This document shows, piece after piece, positions 25,929 through 34,671 of a stretch of DNA of 64,000 bases (positions within the stretch are counted from its first letter, which is position 1; each line of letters starts with the position of its first letter). The notes beneath the pieces were generated by a model. It did no database searches. It was not told the DNA's origin and saw nothing but the letters and a program-made list of their open reading frames with translations. Both the position numbers and the translations under genes were made by a program. This DNA is from Schlesneria sp. DSM 10557 (lineage in GTDB: Bacteria; Planctomycetota; Planctomycetia; Planctomycetales; Planctomycetaceae): NCBI RefSeq assembly GCF_041860085.1, contig NZ_CP124747.1:4340001-4404000 (forward strand). The letters run 5' to 3'.

Positions 25929-27431
25929 ATGAGAGGTCTCTATCAAATGATGAAACGACATGGACGAAGTCTGTCCTGGCTGATTGGGTTGGTCCTGCTG
26001 GCAGGTCTGGGAGGGATGGCGCTTCTCAACCGGGATGTGCAGGAATGGATCCGCGTTCGGCTGCTGCAGGCGGCGAAGGGTGCTTCCGGGGAAGAGGCGA
26101 ATCACGAATCAGACGCGCATCAGCACGCGGCCGCGAAAGGCTTAATGCTGAGTGATCGTGCGCGACAGAACCTGGGGTTGAAGCTGGGTAAGGTCGAAAT
26201 GACGGACTGGTGGCGGTCGGTCAACGTTCCCGCAGAAGTGATCGAAGAGCCGGGACACAGTAAGTATGCTGTCCCCTCCACGATCCAGGGAGTTGTTCTC
26301 AAGATTCACGCGTTCCCCGGTCAAACCGTCCGGGCAGGAGATCCCCTCGTCGATATTCAGCCGACAGGCGATCTGCTCGCAACGGCGGAATCGACGCTGC
26401 TACGGACCATCCAGGAAATTGCACTCGTCAAACTGCAGCTCGAACGGCTGATTCCCACGGTCGATTCGGGTGCCACCCCGATCATGCGCCGCCTGGAAAA
26501 AGAGTACGAACTGACCCGACTCGAATCGCAACGGCTGGTCCAGACCCAGGAGCTGTTGGTGAGGGGACTGACTTCCTCGCAGATCGACGAGATTATCTCG
26601 ACCAAAACCCTGATTCGCAGCGTCACCATCAGGGCACCTGCCGGAGACCTGCCGGGTGACGATGTTGAACCCGCCGATGCAGCAGAGGAAGGGATAGAGG
26701 GGAAAGAGGGAAGCAGCAGCGACCATGACAAGGGGGTGCCGCATGCGAAACACGAACATGGATCGGTTTACACGGTTGAATCGCTGAATACCTACCTCGG
26801 TCAGCTTGTGCAGCAGGGGGGCGAGGTCTGCCTGCTGTCGCGTCATTCCCATCTCTTGCTGGCAGGACGGGCCTTCGAGCGGGAAGCTCACCTGATCGCG
26901 CGCGCCATCGAGCAGGGCTGGCCCGTCAAAGCGACCTTCGAAACGTCGAGCGATGAACCCCTCATCCGGGACAATCTCTCGATTCTGTACGCGGACAGCG
27001 TGATCAATCCCGACACGAATACCATCCGGTTCTATCTCCCGCTGGATAATGAGATCCTGCGGGATAGCACAGGAGCGAATGGATTGGCCTATCGCTCATG
27101 GCGTTTCCGGCCGGGTCAGAAAGCCCAGCTTTTCGTTCCGGTACAGCAACTGAGTCGACGGATCGTGCTCCCTGCGGATGCCGTCGTGCGCGAAGGGGCC
27201 GAGGCTTACGTATTCCGGGCGAATGGCAACCTGCTGGAACGCGTTGCCGTTCATGTGGAATCACTCGATTCACGCGACGCAGTTCTGGCGAACGATCGAG
27301 CTCTGTTTCCCGGCGATGTGGTCGCGTTGAATCAGGCCTACCAACTGGATCTGGCATTCAAAAAGTCGCAGCAAGGTTCCAGCCAGGGACACGGGCACGA
27401 AGGTCATAGTCACGAAGGTCACAGTCACTGA
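25929..27431 (+). CDS. RND efflux periplasmic adaptor (membrane fusion protein), His-rich
   Basis: 500 residues. One membrane anchor at about 13-33. The barrel-sandwich (lipoyl-like) half 'GVVLKIHAFPGQTVRAGDPLVDI' is at 121-143, followed by a helical hairpin (about 148-225), then beta-barrel and membrane-proximal parts. His-rich or acidic segments occur at 58-68 (HESDAHQH), about 240-278 (acidic, then HDKGVPHAKHEHG) and at the very C-terminus (GHGHEGHSHEGHSH), pointing to metal handling as in CusB/CzcB relatives. It joins the permease below to an outer-membrane channel not coded nearby. ATGs at codons 7 and 8 are alternative starts. Confidence 0.88.
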   Translation: MRGLYQMMKRHGRSLSWLIGLVLLAGLGGMALLNRDVQEWIRVRLLQAAKGASGEEANHESDAHQHAAAKGLMLSDRARQNLGLKLGKVEMTDWWRSVNVPAEVIEEPGHSKYAVPSTIQGVVLKIHAFPGQTVRAGDPLVDIQPTGDLLATAESTLLRTIQEIALVKLQLERLIPTVDSGATPIMRRLEKEYELTRLESQRLVQTQELLVRGLTSSQIDEIISTKTLIRSVTIRAPAGDLPGDDVEPADAAEEGIEGKEGSSSDHDKGVPHAKHEHGSVYTVESLNTYLGQLVQQGGEVCLLSRHSHLLLAGRAFEREAHLIARAIEQGWPVKATFETSSDEPLIRDNLSILYADSVINPDTNTIRFYLPLDNEILRDSTGANGLAYRSWRFRPGQKAQLFVPVQQLSRRIVLPADAVVREGAEAYVFRANGNLLERVAVHVESLDSRDAVLANDRALFPGDVVALNQAYQLDLAFKKSQQGSSQGHGHEGHSHEGHSH

Positions 27432-27627
27432 CACGACCTGTGAACGAGGCTTGTCAGATGTCAGTCGGGGAGGCTGCGCGCTCTGGCTGATCATTGAGGC
27501 AGCGACACGAGGTCTCACGCACGACTTCTGACCCATCAGTCCGGGACGCGGACGATCGCACAAAAATCCTACTCACTCACTCGCTGCCGCCCCCGTGCTC
27601 GCACGTGTGAATCGGAGAAGACTTGTT

Positions 27628-30600
27628 ATGAACGCACTGATTCGATTTGCCCTTCACAATCGCCTGCTGATCATCTGCCTTTCGCTGGTCACGCTGGTGC
27701 TGGGGGCACTGACGATGGCCAATCTTCCGATCGATATTTTTCCGAGTCTGACCAGACCGAGAGTGGTCGTCATGACCGAGTGTCCCGGACTGGCTCCCGA
27801 AGAAGTTGAAACGCTGGTCACACTGCCGCTGGAGACCGCGTTGAACGGCTCTACGGGAGTTCAGACCGTCCGGAGCTCGTCCGGGATCGGGTTGTCGGTG
27901 ATCTATGTCGAGTTCGGCTGGAACTCCGATGTCTATCTGGCGCGGCAGATCGTCAACGAACGCATCGCGACCGTACTGAATCGCATGCCCGCCGGTGTGA
28001 AACCGGAACTGGCCCCGATCAGTTCGATCATGGGTCAGATCGTGATGGTGGGACTGTACAGCCGGGATGGCACAACACCACCCATGCAGATCCGCACGTT
28101 CGCCGAGTGGGTGGTTCGGCCACGGTTACTGACCATTCCCGGAGTCTCGCAAGTCATTCCGATGGGGGGTGGGCGCAAGCAGTTTCAGGTGCTGGTCGAT
28201 CCGGTTCGACTGGCGGCGAGGAACGTCACGCTGACAGAAGTCGAGCTGGCTCTGGGCGAGTCAAATCAGAATGCCACGGGGGGATACCTCGAACGGGGTT
28301 CGATGGAATACCTGGTCCGGGGACTGGGTCGGGTCAAAACAAAAGACGATCTGGAACTGTCGGTGATTCGAAGTTCCAGCGAGCGACCGATTTTGTTGCG
28401 GGATGTGGCCGATGTCGAAGAGCGGCCTCAACTGAAACGAGGCGATGCGTCGGTGAATGGACACCCGGCCGTGGTGCTCACGATTGGCAAACAGCCCACG
28501 GCTGATACGCGACAACTGACGGAAGAAATCACAAAAACCTTCGAAAGCCTGCGCGGATCTCTGCCCAAGGACGTGGAACTGGTCACCGAGCTTTATCAGC
28601 AGCGTGAGTTCATCGATCGGGGCATTCACAACGTGCTGGAAGCCCTGCGCGACGGGGCCATCCTGGTCCTGATCATTCTGTTTCTGTTCCTGATGAACTT
28701 TCGCACCACCTTTATCACCCTGACCGCGATTCCACTTTCGATTGTGATTACAGGGCTTGTCTTCTACTGGTTCGGCGTCTCGATCAACGTGATGACGCTC
28801 GGGGGACTCGCCGTTGCGATGGGGGAACTGGTCGACGATGCGATCGTGGATATCGAGAATGTCTTTCGCCGGCTGAACGAGAACGCACGGCTTTCCCAGC
28901 CCAAGCCTGTGCTGGAGGTGGTGTATCACGCCAGTCTCGAAATCCGCAGTTCGATTGTTTTCGGCACGATGCTGGTGATCCTGGTCTTCATCCCGCTGTT
29001 TGCACTGTCAGGGATCGAAGGCCGGCTCTTCACGCCACTGGGTCTTGCTTACATTGTTTCCATTCTGGCGTCGCTGCTGGTGTCTCTGACGGTCACGCCC
29101 GTGCTGGGAAGTTTGCTGCTGGCGCCGAAGGCCAACGGGCACTCAGATCATGAGGTCGACAGCCCGCTGTTACGATTCCTGAAACGGATGGTCACACCCG
29201 TTATCAAGACAAGTCTCTCACGGGCCGGCTTGACGACGATTCTCGCCGTCGTAACCACCGCCATCGCGGCAAGTATCGTGCTGGTCTTCCGCCTTGGAAC
29301 CGATTTTCTTCCCGCGTTTGACGAGGGGGCCGCCCAGATCAACTTCGTATTGCCACCTGGTTCATCGCTCGAAGCATCCAACCGGGCCAGCACGATGGTG
29401 GATGCGGCCCTGGCCCAGCATCTGCGATCGGAAGAGAAGAATCCGCGTGGCTTGGTAACGGGTTTCGTCCGTCGCAGCGGCCGTGCGGAAATGGACGAAC
29501 ATGCTGAAGGCGTGAACGTGACCGAGTACGTCGTCTCGATGAATCCGGAGAGTGGTCTTTCCCGTGCCCAGGCTCTCGACACTCTCCGCAAGGAACTCGA
29601 CGAGATCCCCGGGATCGAGTACGAAGTCGAACAACCTCTGGCGCACATGATCAGTCACATGCTGTCCGGGGTGACCGCACAGATCGCTATCAAGATCTTC
29701 GGCGACGATCTGGATGTGCTCAGGCAGAAGGCGGAACAGATTAAGGTGGCACTCGCCGATGTCCCGGGACTGTTGCCCCCGATCGTGGAGGCACAGCAAC
29801 TCATTCCCCAACTGCGAATCGAACTGAAGCGGGAGCAACTGGCGCTGTACGGTCTTTCTGTCGGACAGGTGAATGAGTTCATCGAAACGGCGATGAACGG
29901 CCGAGTGGTCTCGTCCATCCTGGATGGTCAGCGAACCTTCGATCTGCTCGTCCGGCTGAATGATGTTTCCCGAACGGACCTGGACGCGATTGAACGACTG
30001 ACTCTGGTCCTGCCGACCGGCGGACGGATTCCTCTCTCGGCGGTGGCCAAAATCTACGAAGCAGGTGGTCCCAACACGATCAATCATGAACGGACGCGGC
30101 GTCGAATCGCCATTCGCGCGAACGCTGCGGGTCGAGATCTTGGCAGCGTGGTGGCCGACATTCGTCGAGTCATTTCCGGGATCGACATGCCGGAAGGTTA
30201 TTTCGTCGAATACGGCGGCCAGTTCGAAGCGCAACAGGAAGCCACACAGCAGATCGCCATCATGAGTATCGTGTCGCTGGTGGGGGTGTTCCTTGTCCTC
30301 TACACCCTGTTCCCTTCGACCAAGATCGTCCTGCAGATCATGTTTGCGCTGCCCATCGCGTTTGTGGGGGGAGCATGGGGGTTGTGGATGACCGGTCAGA
30401 CGTTGACGGTGGCGAGTCTGGTCGGCTTCATCTCGCTGGGGGGGATCGCGGCGCGAAACGGAATTTTGCTCGTCTCTCACTATGTGCATCTCATGCGGGA
30501 AGAAGGAGAAGGATTTACCGAAGCGATGATCGTGCGAGGAAGCCTCGAACGGCTGGCGCCGGTGCTGATGACGGCGCTCACGGCGGGGATCGGGCTGGTT

Positions 30601-30792
30601 CCCCTGGTCCTGGGTGGTCAGCAACCCGGCAAGGAGATTCTCTATCCGGTTGCCACCGTTATTCTCGGCGGGCTGATTACCTCTACCATCTGTGAATATG
30701 TTGTGCATCCCGGTCTGTTCTGGCGGTTGAGCGGTTCGTCAGCGGAAAAACTGGCTCATCGCCAGCCCTCAATTCGATCGGAAGCTGAATGA
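27628..30792 (+). CDS. RND efflux permease, heavy-metal (CusA/CzcA-like) type
   Basis: 1054 residues from ATG 27628 (GGAGAAG nine bases upstream). Typical RND layout: TM1 'LLIICLSLVTLVLGALT', a first periplasmic loop with the porter domains, TM2-7 with 'MGELVDDAIVDIENVFRRL' (the helix 4 Asp pair of the proton relay), a second loop and TM8-12 ending in 'LGGLITSTICEYVVHPGLFW'. The helix-4 sequence and total length fit the HME (metal) branch better than the drug branch, but the ion cannot be assigned. It exports substrate from periplasm or inner membrane together with the adaptor. A strong hairpin follows at 30804-30839. Confidence 0.9.
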   Translation: MNALIRFALHNRLLIICLSLVTLVLGALTMANLPIDIFPSLTRPRVVVMTECPGLAPEEVETLVTLPLETALNGSTGVQTVRSSSGIGLSVIYVEFGWNSDVYLARQIVNERIATVLNRMPAGVKPELAPISSIMGQIVMVGLYSRDGTTPPMQIRTFAEWVVRPRLLTIPGVSQVIPMGGGRKQFQVLVDPVRLAARNVTLTEVELALGESNQNATGGYLERGSMEYLVRGLGRVKTKDDLELSVIRSSSERPILLRDVADVEERPQLKRGDASVNGHPAVVLTIGKQPTADTRQLTEEITKTFESLRGSLPKDVELVTELYQQREFIDRGIHNVLEALRDGAILVLIILFLFLMNFRTTFITLTAIPLSIVITGLVFYWFGVSINVMTLGGLAVAMGELVDDAIVDIENVFRRLNENARLSQPKPVLEVVYHASLEIRSSIVFGTMLVILVFIPLFALSGIEGRLFTPLGLAYIVSILASLLVSLTVTPVLGSLLLAPKANGHSDHEVDSPLLRFLKRMVTPVIKTSLSRAGLTTILAVVTTAIAASIVLVFRLGTDFLPAFDEGAAQINFVLPPGSSLEASNRASTMVDAALAQHLRSEEKNPRGLVTGFVRRSGRAEMDEHAEGVNVTEYVVSMNPESGLSRAQALDTLRKELDEIPGIEYEVEQPLAHMISHMLSGVTAQIAIKIFGDDLDVLRQKAEQIKVALADVPGLLPPIVEAQQLIPQLRIELKREQLALYGLSVGQVNEFIETAMNGRVVSSILDGQRTFDLLVRLNDVSRTDLDAIERLTLVLPTGGRIPLSAVAKIYEAGGPNTINHERTRRRIAIRANAAGRDLGSVVADIRRVISGIDMPEGYFVEYGGQFEAQQEATQQIAIMSIVSLVGVFLVLYTLFPSTKIVLQIMFALPIAFVGGAWGLWMTGQTLTVASLVGFISLGGIAARNGILLVSHYVHLMREEGEGFTEAMIVRGSLERLAPVLMTALTAGIGLVPLVLGGQQPGKEILYPVATVILGGLITSTICEYVVHPGLFWRLSGSSAEKLAHRQPSIRSEAE

Positions 30793-30803
30793 CAACCTGA
30801 ATT

Positions 30804-30839
30804 GGCAGGGACGGTTCGACGTACGAGACCGTCCCTGCC
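30804..30839 (+). terminator. Perfect 12-bp stem hairpin after the RND permease gene
   Basis: GGCAGGGACGGT (30804-30815), a 12-base loop, ACCGTCCCTGCC (30828-30839), starting 12 bases past the stop. No T-tract, so it may also act as an mRNA-stabilising end. Confidence 0.55.
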
Positions 30840-31201
30840 CGTGGTTTCCTGATCCATGTCAGGGTGTCAACCCCCCCCATTCCTGCTTGTCCTGACTTGC
30901 CAAGTTGCCACGGACGTCTTGCGTTCACCACGCTCTGCATCCATCTCAAGTTATCACTGGACGAGTGGCCCACCGGCAGATTTGACCGCACATCAAACGC
31001 GCAGCCTGCAATTCGCGAGATAATCACCGGGAAACGGGAGTTCGGCAAAAGTTATCTTGTCGCACTTGAACATCTGAACTATGTTGCCCCCCTCCATTCC
31101 CCCTATTCAAATCTCGACGACAACGTCACTCCACTCCCTGAATAAACCTTCAGTGGGAGCCTGTGACGATTAATCTCCCGAATATCAGGAGCTGCGGAAT
31201 C
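30840..31201. other. Intergenic region before the TPR lipoprotein gene
   Basis: About 360 bases. AGGAG is present at 31189-31193 as the ribosome site for the lipoprotein gene. No gene or repeat is recognised. Confidence 0.35.
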
Positions 31202-32335
31202 ATGTCTAAGGACGGCTTTTTTTCGCCGACCGGCTTGTCTCGCTCTATCTTGCTCGGCCTGATTCTGGCTACGGCAGGTTGCCATGCCACTAGCGGTTAC
31301 ACCCAGAACCGTTCGGGGATGAAGCACTACAACCGTGGAAATTATGCCGAGGCACGGCAGCGGTTCGCACGAGCCGTCGCCGATGATCCGTACAATCCCG
31401 ACTACAGATACAACCTTGCCATGGCGCTGCAGAAGCAGGGAGACATTGGCGGGGCTGAAAAGATCATGCGTCATAACCTGACAATTGATGCGATGCACCA
31501 GCCCACCTATCACTCGCTGGCTCAAGTCCTGAACAATCAGGGACGGGTTGACGAAGCTCAGGATCTGGTCGCCGGGTGGGCTGAAACCCAGCCGTATGTC
31601 GCTGAATCCAATCTTGAACTGGCCTTTCTGCAGCGGGAATCGGGTAACGTCACCGGTGCGGAACAGTCACTCCGCAACGCTTTGCGTGCTCAGCCAACCC
31701 ACCCCACGGCATTGGCCCATCTGGGACAGATTTACCAGGAATCCGGCCGACCGGACCTGGCTGCGGCTTACTATCAACGTTCTCTCGCTGCGAAGTGGGA
31801 CCAGCCAGAAGTGAAGTCCCGTCTGGCGACCCTGACCGGATCGACGCCCTCGCAGCGCAGCGCTCGCCGATCAGCCATGATGCAGAATTCACTGGATTCC
31901 ACCATGATGGCGGGTGGTCCTGTCATGACGTCGTCACCGTCGATGGTGGCCAACGATCCGTTCACCGGCGATGTCCAGGCCCTCACCTATGAAGATGGCG
32001 ATCAATCTCAACGGTCTCGATCGCGACGCCGTGGTCGGGGTCAGCAGGATGGTCAGGTCATCGCCGCTTATCCGCTTCCCAACTTTGATTCCCCCGGATT
32101 TCCGGGTGTCCCTGCGACGACCGTTGTCTCGGGCCAGTCGAATGAGGTCTTCCTGCCCCCGGTTGTCACAAGCGATCCGAACGCGATGCCTCAGATGCCG
32201 GTCCCCGACATGTCGACGACGCAGCTTCCGCTGCCAGGAAACGCTCCGCCGTTGATCCCGCAGGCCGATCCCGCGCACGCCATGGAACCAGTTCCAGAGA
32301 TGACGGCTGCCATCCCGGTGGTGGATCCTCACTAA
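31202..32335 (+). CDS. TPR-repeat lipoprotein
   Basis: 377 residues from ATG 31202 with AGGAG about eight bases upstream. Lipobox ATAGC with Cys at residue 27. Four or five TPR units follow at about residues 38-210 ('GMKHYNRGNYAEARQRFARAVADDP', 'YNLAMALQKQGDIGGAEKI' and so on). The rest is Ser/Pro/Asp-rich and probably disordered, with an 'RSRSRRRGRGQQDG' patch. TPR lipoproteins in the outer-membrane assembly and pilus fields act as scaffolds; no partner can be named here. It is the first gene of a plus-strand group leading to the AsmA-like gene. Confidence 0.8.
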   Translation: MSKDGFFSPTGLSRSILLGLILATAGCHATSGYTQNRSGMKHYNRGNYAEARQRFARAVADDPYNPDYRYNLAMALQKQGDIGGAEKIMRHNLTIDAMHQPTYHSLAQVLNNQGRVDEAQDLVAGWAETQPYVAESNLELAFLQRESGNVTGAEQSLRNALRAQPTHPTALAHLGQIYQESGRPDLAAAYYQRSLAAKWDQPEVKSRLATLTGSTPSQRSARRSAMMQNSLDSTMMAGGPVMTSSPSMVANDPFTGDVQALTYEDGDQSQRSRSRRRGRGQQDGQVIAAYPLPNFDSPGFPGVPATTVVSGQSNEVFLPPVVTSDPNAMPQMPVPDMSTTQLPLPGNAPPLIPQADPAHAMEPVPEMTAAIPVVDPH

Positions 32336-32554
32336 GGGGGATTGCTGGAGTCCTGCTTGTGTAGAGGTCATTCCGAACCGCGCGGCCGCTTTCTCCCGTC
32401 GGTGTGATGCGAGTACGACGTGACGCGCTGCAGTCCGGATTGACGCTCCCAAGCTTGTGGTGGTGCGTCTCGCGCAACTAAGTTGAAGGGCCAGCCACAG
32501 CGCGCAAGGCCGTTGACGTGGCTGGTTCCTACTTCCTTGAGCTGTTTGGATCCA

Positions 32555-33310
32555 ATGCCCGAATCTGTACCGTCCACTGCGGACATGCGTGAAATTCGCG
32601 AACTGCCTCCGGCGATCGTCAATCAACCCGAAGAGTTACCCCGCATTCCCGGAGGCTGGACAGAACGGGAATGGACCATCGAAGGTCAAGTCTTCCGACT
32701 GACCCAGCCCGCCGCCCCGGACCTCTTTCTCGAAGATCCCGATGTCCATGCGGCGTTTGATCGTGATGAGTACATGCCGTACTGGGCCTACCTGTGGCCT
32801 TCGGCATTGAAGATGGTCGCCACGATCCTGAAGTCCGACTGGCCAGAGAATGCCGAAGTCCTGGAGATCGGGGCCGGAATCGGCATCGTGGGTCTGGCGG
32901 GACTGGCTCGTGGCTTGCGCGTGACGATCAGCGACTATGAGCCCAAAGCGGTCGAACTGGCGATGTACAATGCTCGCAAAAGCGGCTACACGAAGGCGAG
33001 TGGTCTGGTGCTGGATTGGAGAACGCCTCCCGCACGACAGTTCCCCATCCTCTGGGGCTGTGAACTGCTTTACGAGGACCGCCATCACGAACCGCTCCTC
33101 GAACTGACACGCCGCATGCTGACCCAGGATGGTGTCGCCTGGTTCGTCGATGGAGGTCGGATGCGGGCCGAACGCTTCTGCAAAATGATTCCGGAGTACG
33201 GACTGACCGGTCAGATCTTCGATGAGAATCTGCAACGACTTTCCTCCCCCCGGGTCGGACAGTATCAGTTGATCGAGGTGCGGCACCAGAGTGTCCGGAA
33301 TCCATCTTGA
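32555..33310 (+). CDS. Class I SAM-dependent methyltransferase (METTL21/FAM86-like)
   Basis: 251 residues from ATG 32555. SAM motif I 'VLEIGAGIGIVGLAGLARG' is at residues 102-120, and the acidic end of beta-2 is in 'VTISDYEPKAVELAMYN'. 'YMPYWAYLWPSALKMVATIL' just upstream is characteristic of the METTL21/FAM86 branch, which methylates lysines of proteins in eukaryotes. 'FPILWGCELLYEDRHHEPLLE' fits motif IV. Bacterial members are usually of unknown substrate; lysine or nicotinamide methylation are the candidates by family. It lies 219 bases after the TPR lipoprotein. Confidence 0.85.
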   Translation: MPESVPSTADMREIRELPPAIVNQPEELPRIPGGWTEREWTIEGQVFRLTQPAAPDLFLEDPDVHAAFDRDEYMPYWAYLWPSALKMVATILKSDWPENAEVLEIGAGIGIVGLAGLARGLRVTISDYEPKAVELAMYNARKSGYTKASGLVLDWRTPPARQFPILWGCELLYEDRHHEPLLELTRRMLTQDGVAWFVDGGRMRAERFCKMIPEYGLTGQIFDENLQRLSSPRVGQYQLIEVRHQSVRNPS

Positions 33311-33373
33311 CCCATTTTGCCAGTTCGCCCTACCATCCGCCCCCTAATCAGGTTTCCGGGGGGATTGACCGTC

Positions 33374-34657
33374 ATGGCATGGGCGGCAGGGTGGCATCGC
33401 TGGTTGTTCTTGACGCTATTCGTGGCTTTCGGATTGCGTCTTGGATTGGCATTGGCCGTTCAATACGAAGTCTCAAAAACACCGGGACGATTGTGCCTGA
33501 TCTCCGGGGATGCAGAAGGCTATTGGGAGCTTGCGGGTAAGGTGGCTGCGGGCGAAGCTTATTCCATCTACGACCCGCCACGACGCCTGCTTCGCATGCC
33601 GGGCTTCCCTGCGCTTCTGGCCCTACCTCGTCTCGTGTTTGGAGACAATCCGTTCGCTGCACGACTGCTGCTCGTGGTGGTGGGAACTCTTGCTTGCGGA
33701 TTGACCTATTGGCTCGGTTATGAACTGTCTGGCCATGCTGTGGGGTTGCTGGCAGCAATCTACACAGCGGTCTCCCCCACCATGGCGCTGTTCAGTGTCC
33801 TGTTCCTGAGTGAAACGGCGTTCGCGGCCACCATGCTGGCCAGCCTGATCGCCGCGGCCAGGTTTTTGCGAAAGTGCGAGCAGGCGACTTCTGATCCGCC
33901 GACTGTGGGACATGCCGTGGCTGTCGGGGGGCTCGCGGGACTGGCGACTTACATGAGGCCGACCTGGCTTCTGGTGGGACCGGGACTGGCGATGCTGACA
34001 TTGATGACGGGCCGAAGTTCCCTTGGGCAACGGACAATCCTTGCAGGAATCATCTGCCTGTCTCTCGCAGTAGTACTGTTTCCGTGGACAGCTCGGAACG
34101 CCGCCCTGACGGGGCACTGGATTCCGACGACGCTTTGGGTCGGCCCCAGTCTGTATGACGGACTGAATCCCACCGCCACGGGGGACAGCGATATGGAGTT
34201 TTTCGAACAGGACCGGCTGCTTCTGTCGATGAGCGAATACGAGATGGATCGAGAGTACCGGCGCCGAGCCTGGAAGTTCGCTGCCGAGAATCCCGCTCGC
34301 GTCATCTCACTGGCCCTGGTCAAGCAGAGTCGTTACTGGAGCCCCGCACCGAATACGCCTCAATTCCGTCATCCATTAATCCACCTGGTGGCGTGGCTGT
34401 CGTTCGCCCCGCTCATGATCTTCGCATTGATCGGTGTCTGGCAGACGCGGAATGATCCTTACCTCATCATTCTGACGGCCGGACCCGTGCTTTACTTTGC
34501 TGCTTTGCATTTGTTGTTTGTCGGCTCGCTCCGGTACCGGCTCCCCGCAGAGTTCCCGTTGTCCGTCCTTGCGGCGGTGGGAATGGTACGGCTTTTCGCG
34601 GGAAGTCGTGCAGCCCAGCATGCTTCGAGTCCTTCAAGTCAGGTCCTGCTTAACTAA
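33374..34657 (+). CDS. GT39-like membrane glycosyltransferase (ArnT/PMT fold)
   Basis: 427 residues from ATG 33374, preceded by GGGGGGA. About ten to twelve membrane segments. The first outside loop reads 'GDAEGYWELAGKVAAGEAYSIYDPPRRLLRMPGFPALLALP', the GT-C first loop with acidic residues followed by R-x-P-G-F-P, as in ArnT-type glycosyltransferases. Such enzymes move a sugar from polyprenyl phosphate to lipid or protein outside the inner membrane. The nearby GT2 gene (37983-38765) could make the polyprenyl-phosphate sugar donor. Acceptor unknown. Confidence 0.82.
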   Translation: MAWAAGWHRWLFLTLFVAFGLRLGLALAVQYEVSKTPGRLCLISGDAEGYWELAGKVAAGEAYSIYDPPRRLLRMPGFPALLALPRLVFGDNPFAARLLLVVVGTLACGLTYWLGYELSGHAVGLLAAIYTAVSPTMALFSVLFLSETAFAATMLASLIAAARFLRKCEQATSDPPTVGHAVAVGGLAGLATYMRPTWLLVGPGLAMLTLMTGRSSLGQRTILAGIICLSLAVVLFPWTARNAALTGHWIPTTLWVGPSLYDGLNPTATGDSDMEFFEQDRLLLSMSEYEMDREYRRRAWKFAAENPARVISLALVKQSRYWSPAPNTPQFRHPLIHLVAWLSFAPLMIFALIGVWQTRNDPYLIILTAGPVLYFAALHLLFVGSLRYRLPAEFPLSVLAAVGMVRLFAGSRAAQHASSPSSQVLLN

Positions 34658-34671
34658 CGAGTTCCGCTGTC

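Noticed and set aside
25550..26155. 201-codon plus-strand frame over the spacer before the RND adaptor
   Set aside because: Its second half overlaps the adaptor gene in another frame, composition is arginine/proline-heavy without domain-like text, and there is no ribosome site.
27390..27431. Short GGTCACAGTCACGAA-type repeats at the adaptor gene end taken for a CRISPR or repeat array
   Set aside because: They are codons of the His/Gly-rich tail (GHSHEGHSH) of the adaptor, not spaced repeats.
29362..30708. 448-codon minus-strand frame inside the RND permease gene
   Set aside because: Antisense shadow of a conserved gene; His/Asp/Gln-rich with no domain.
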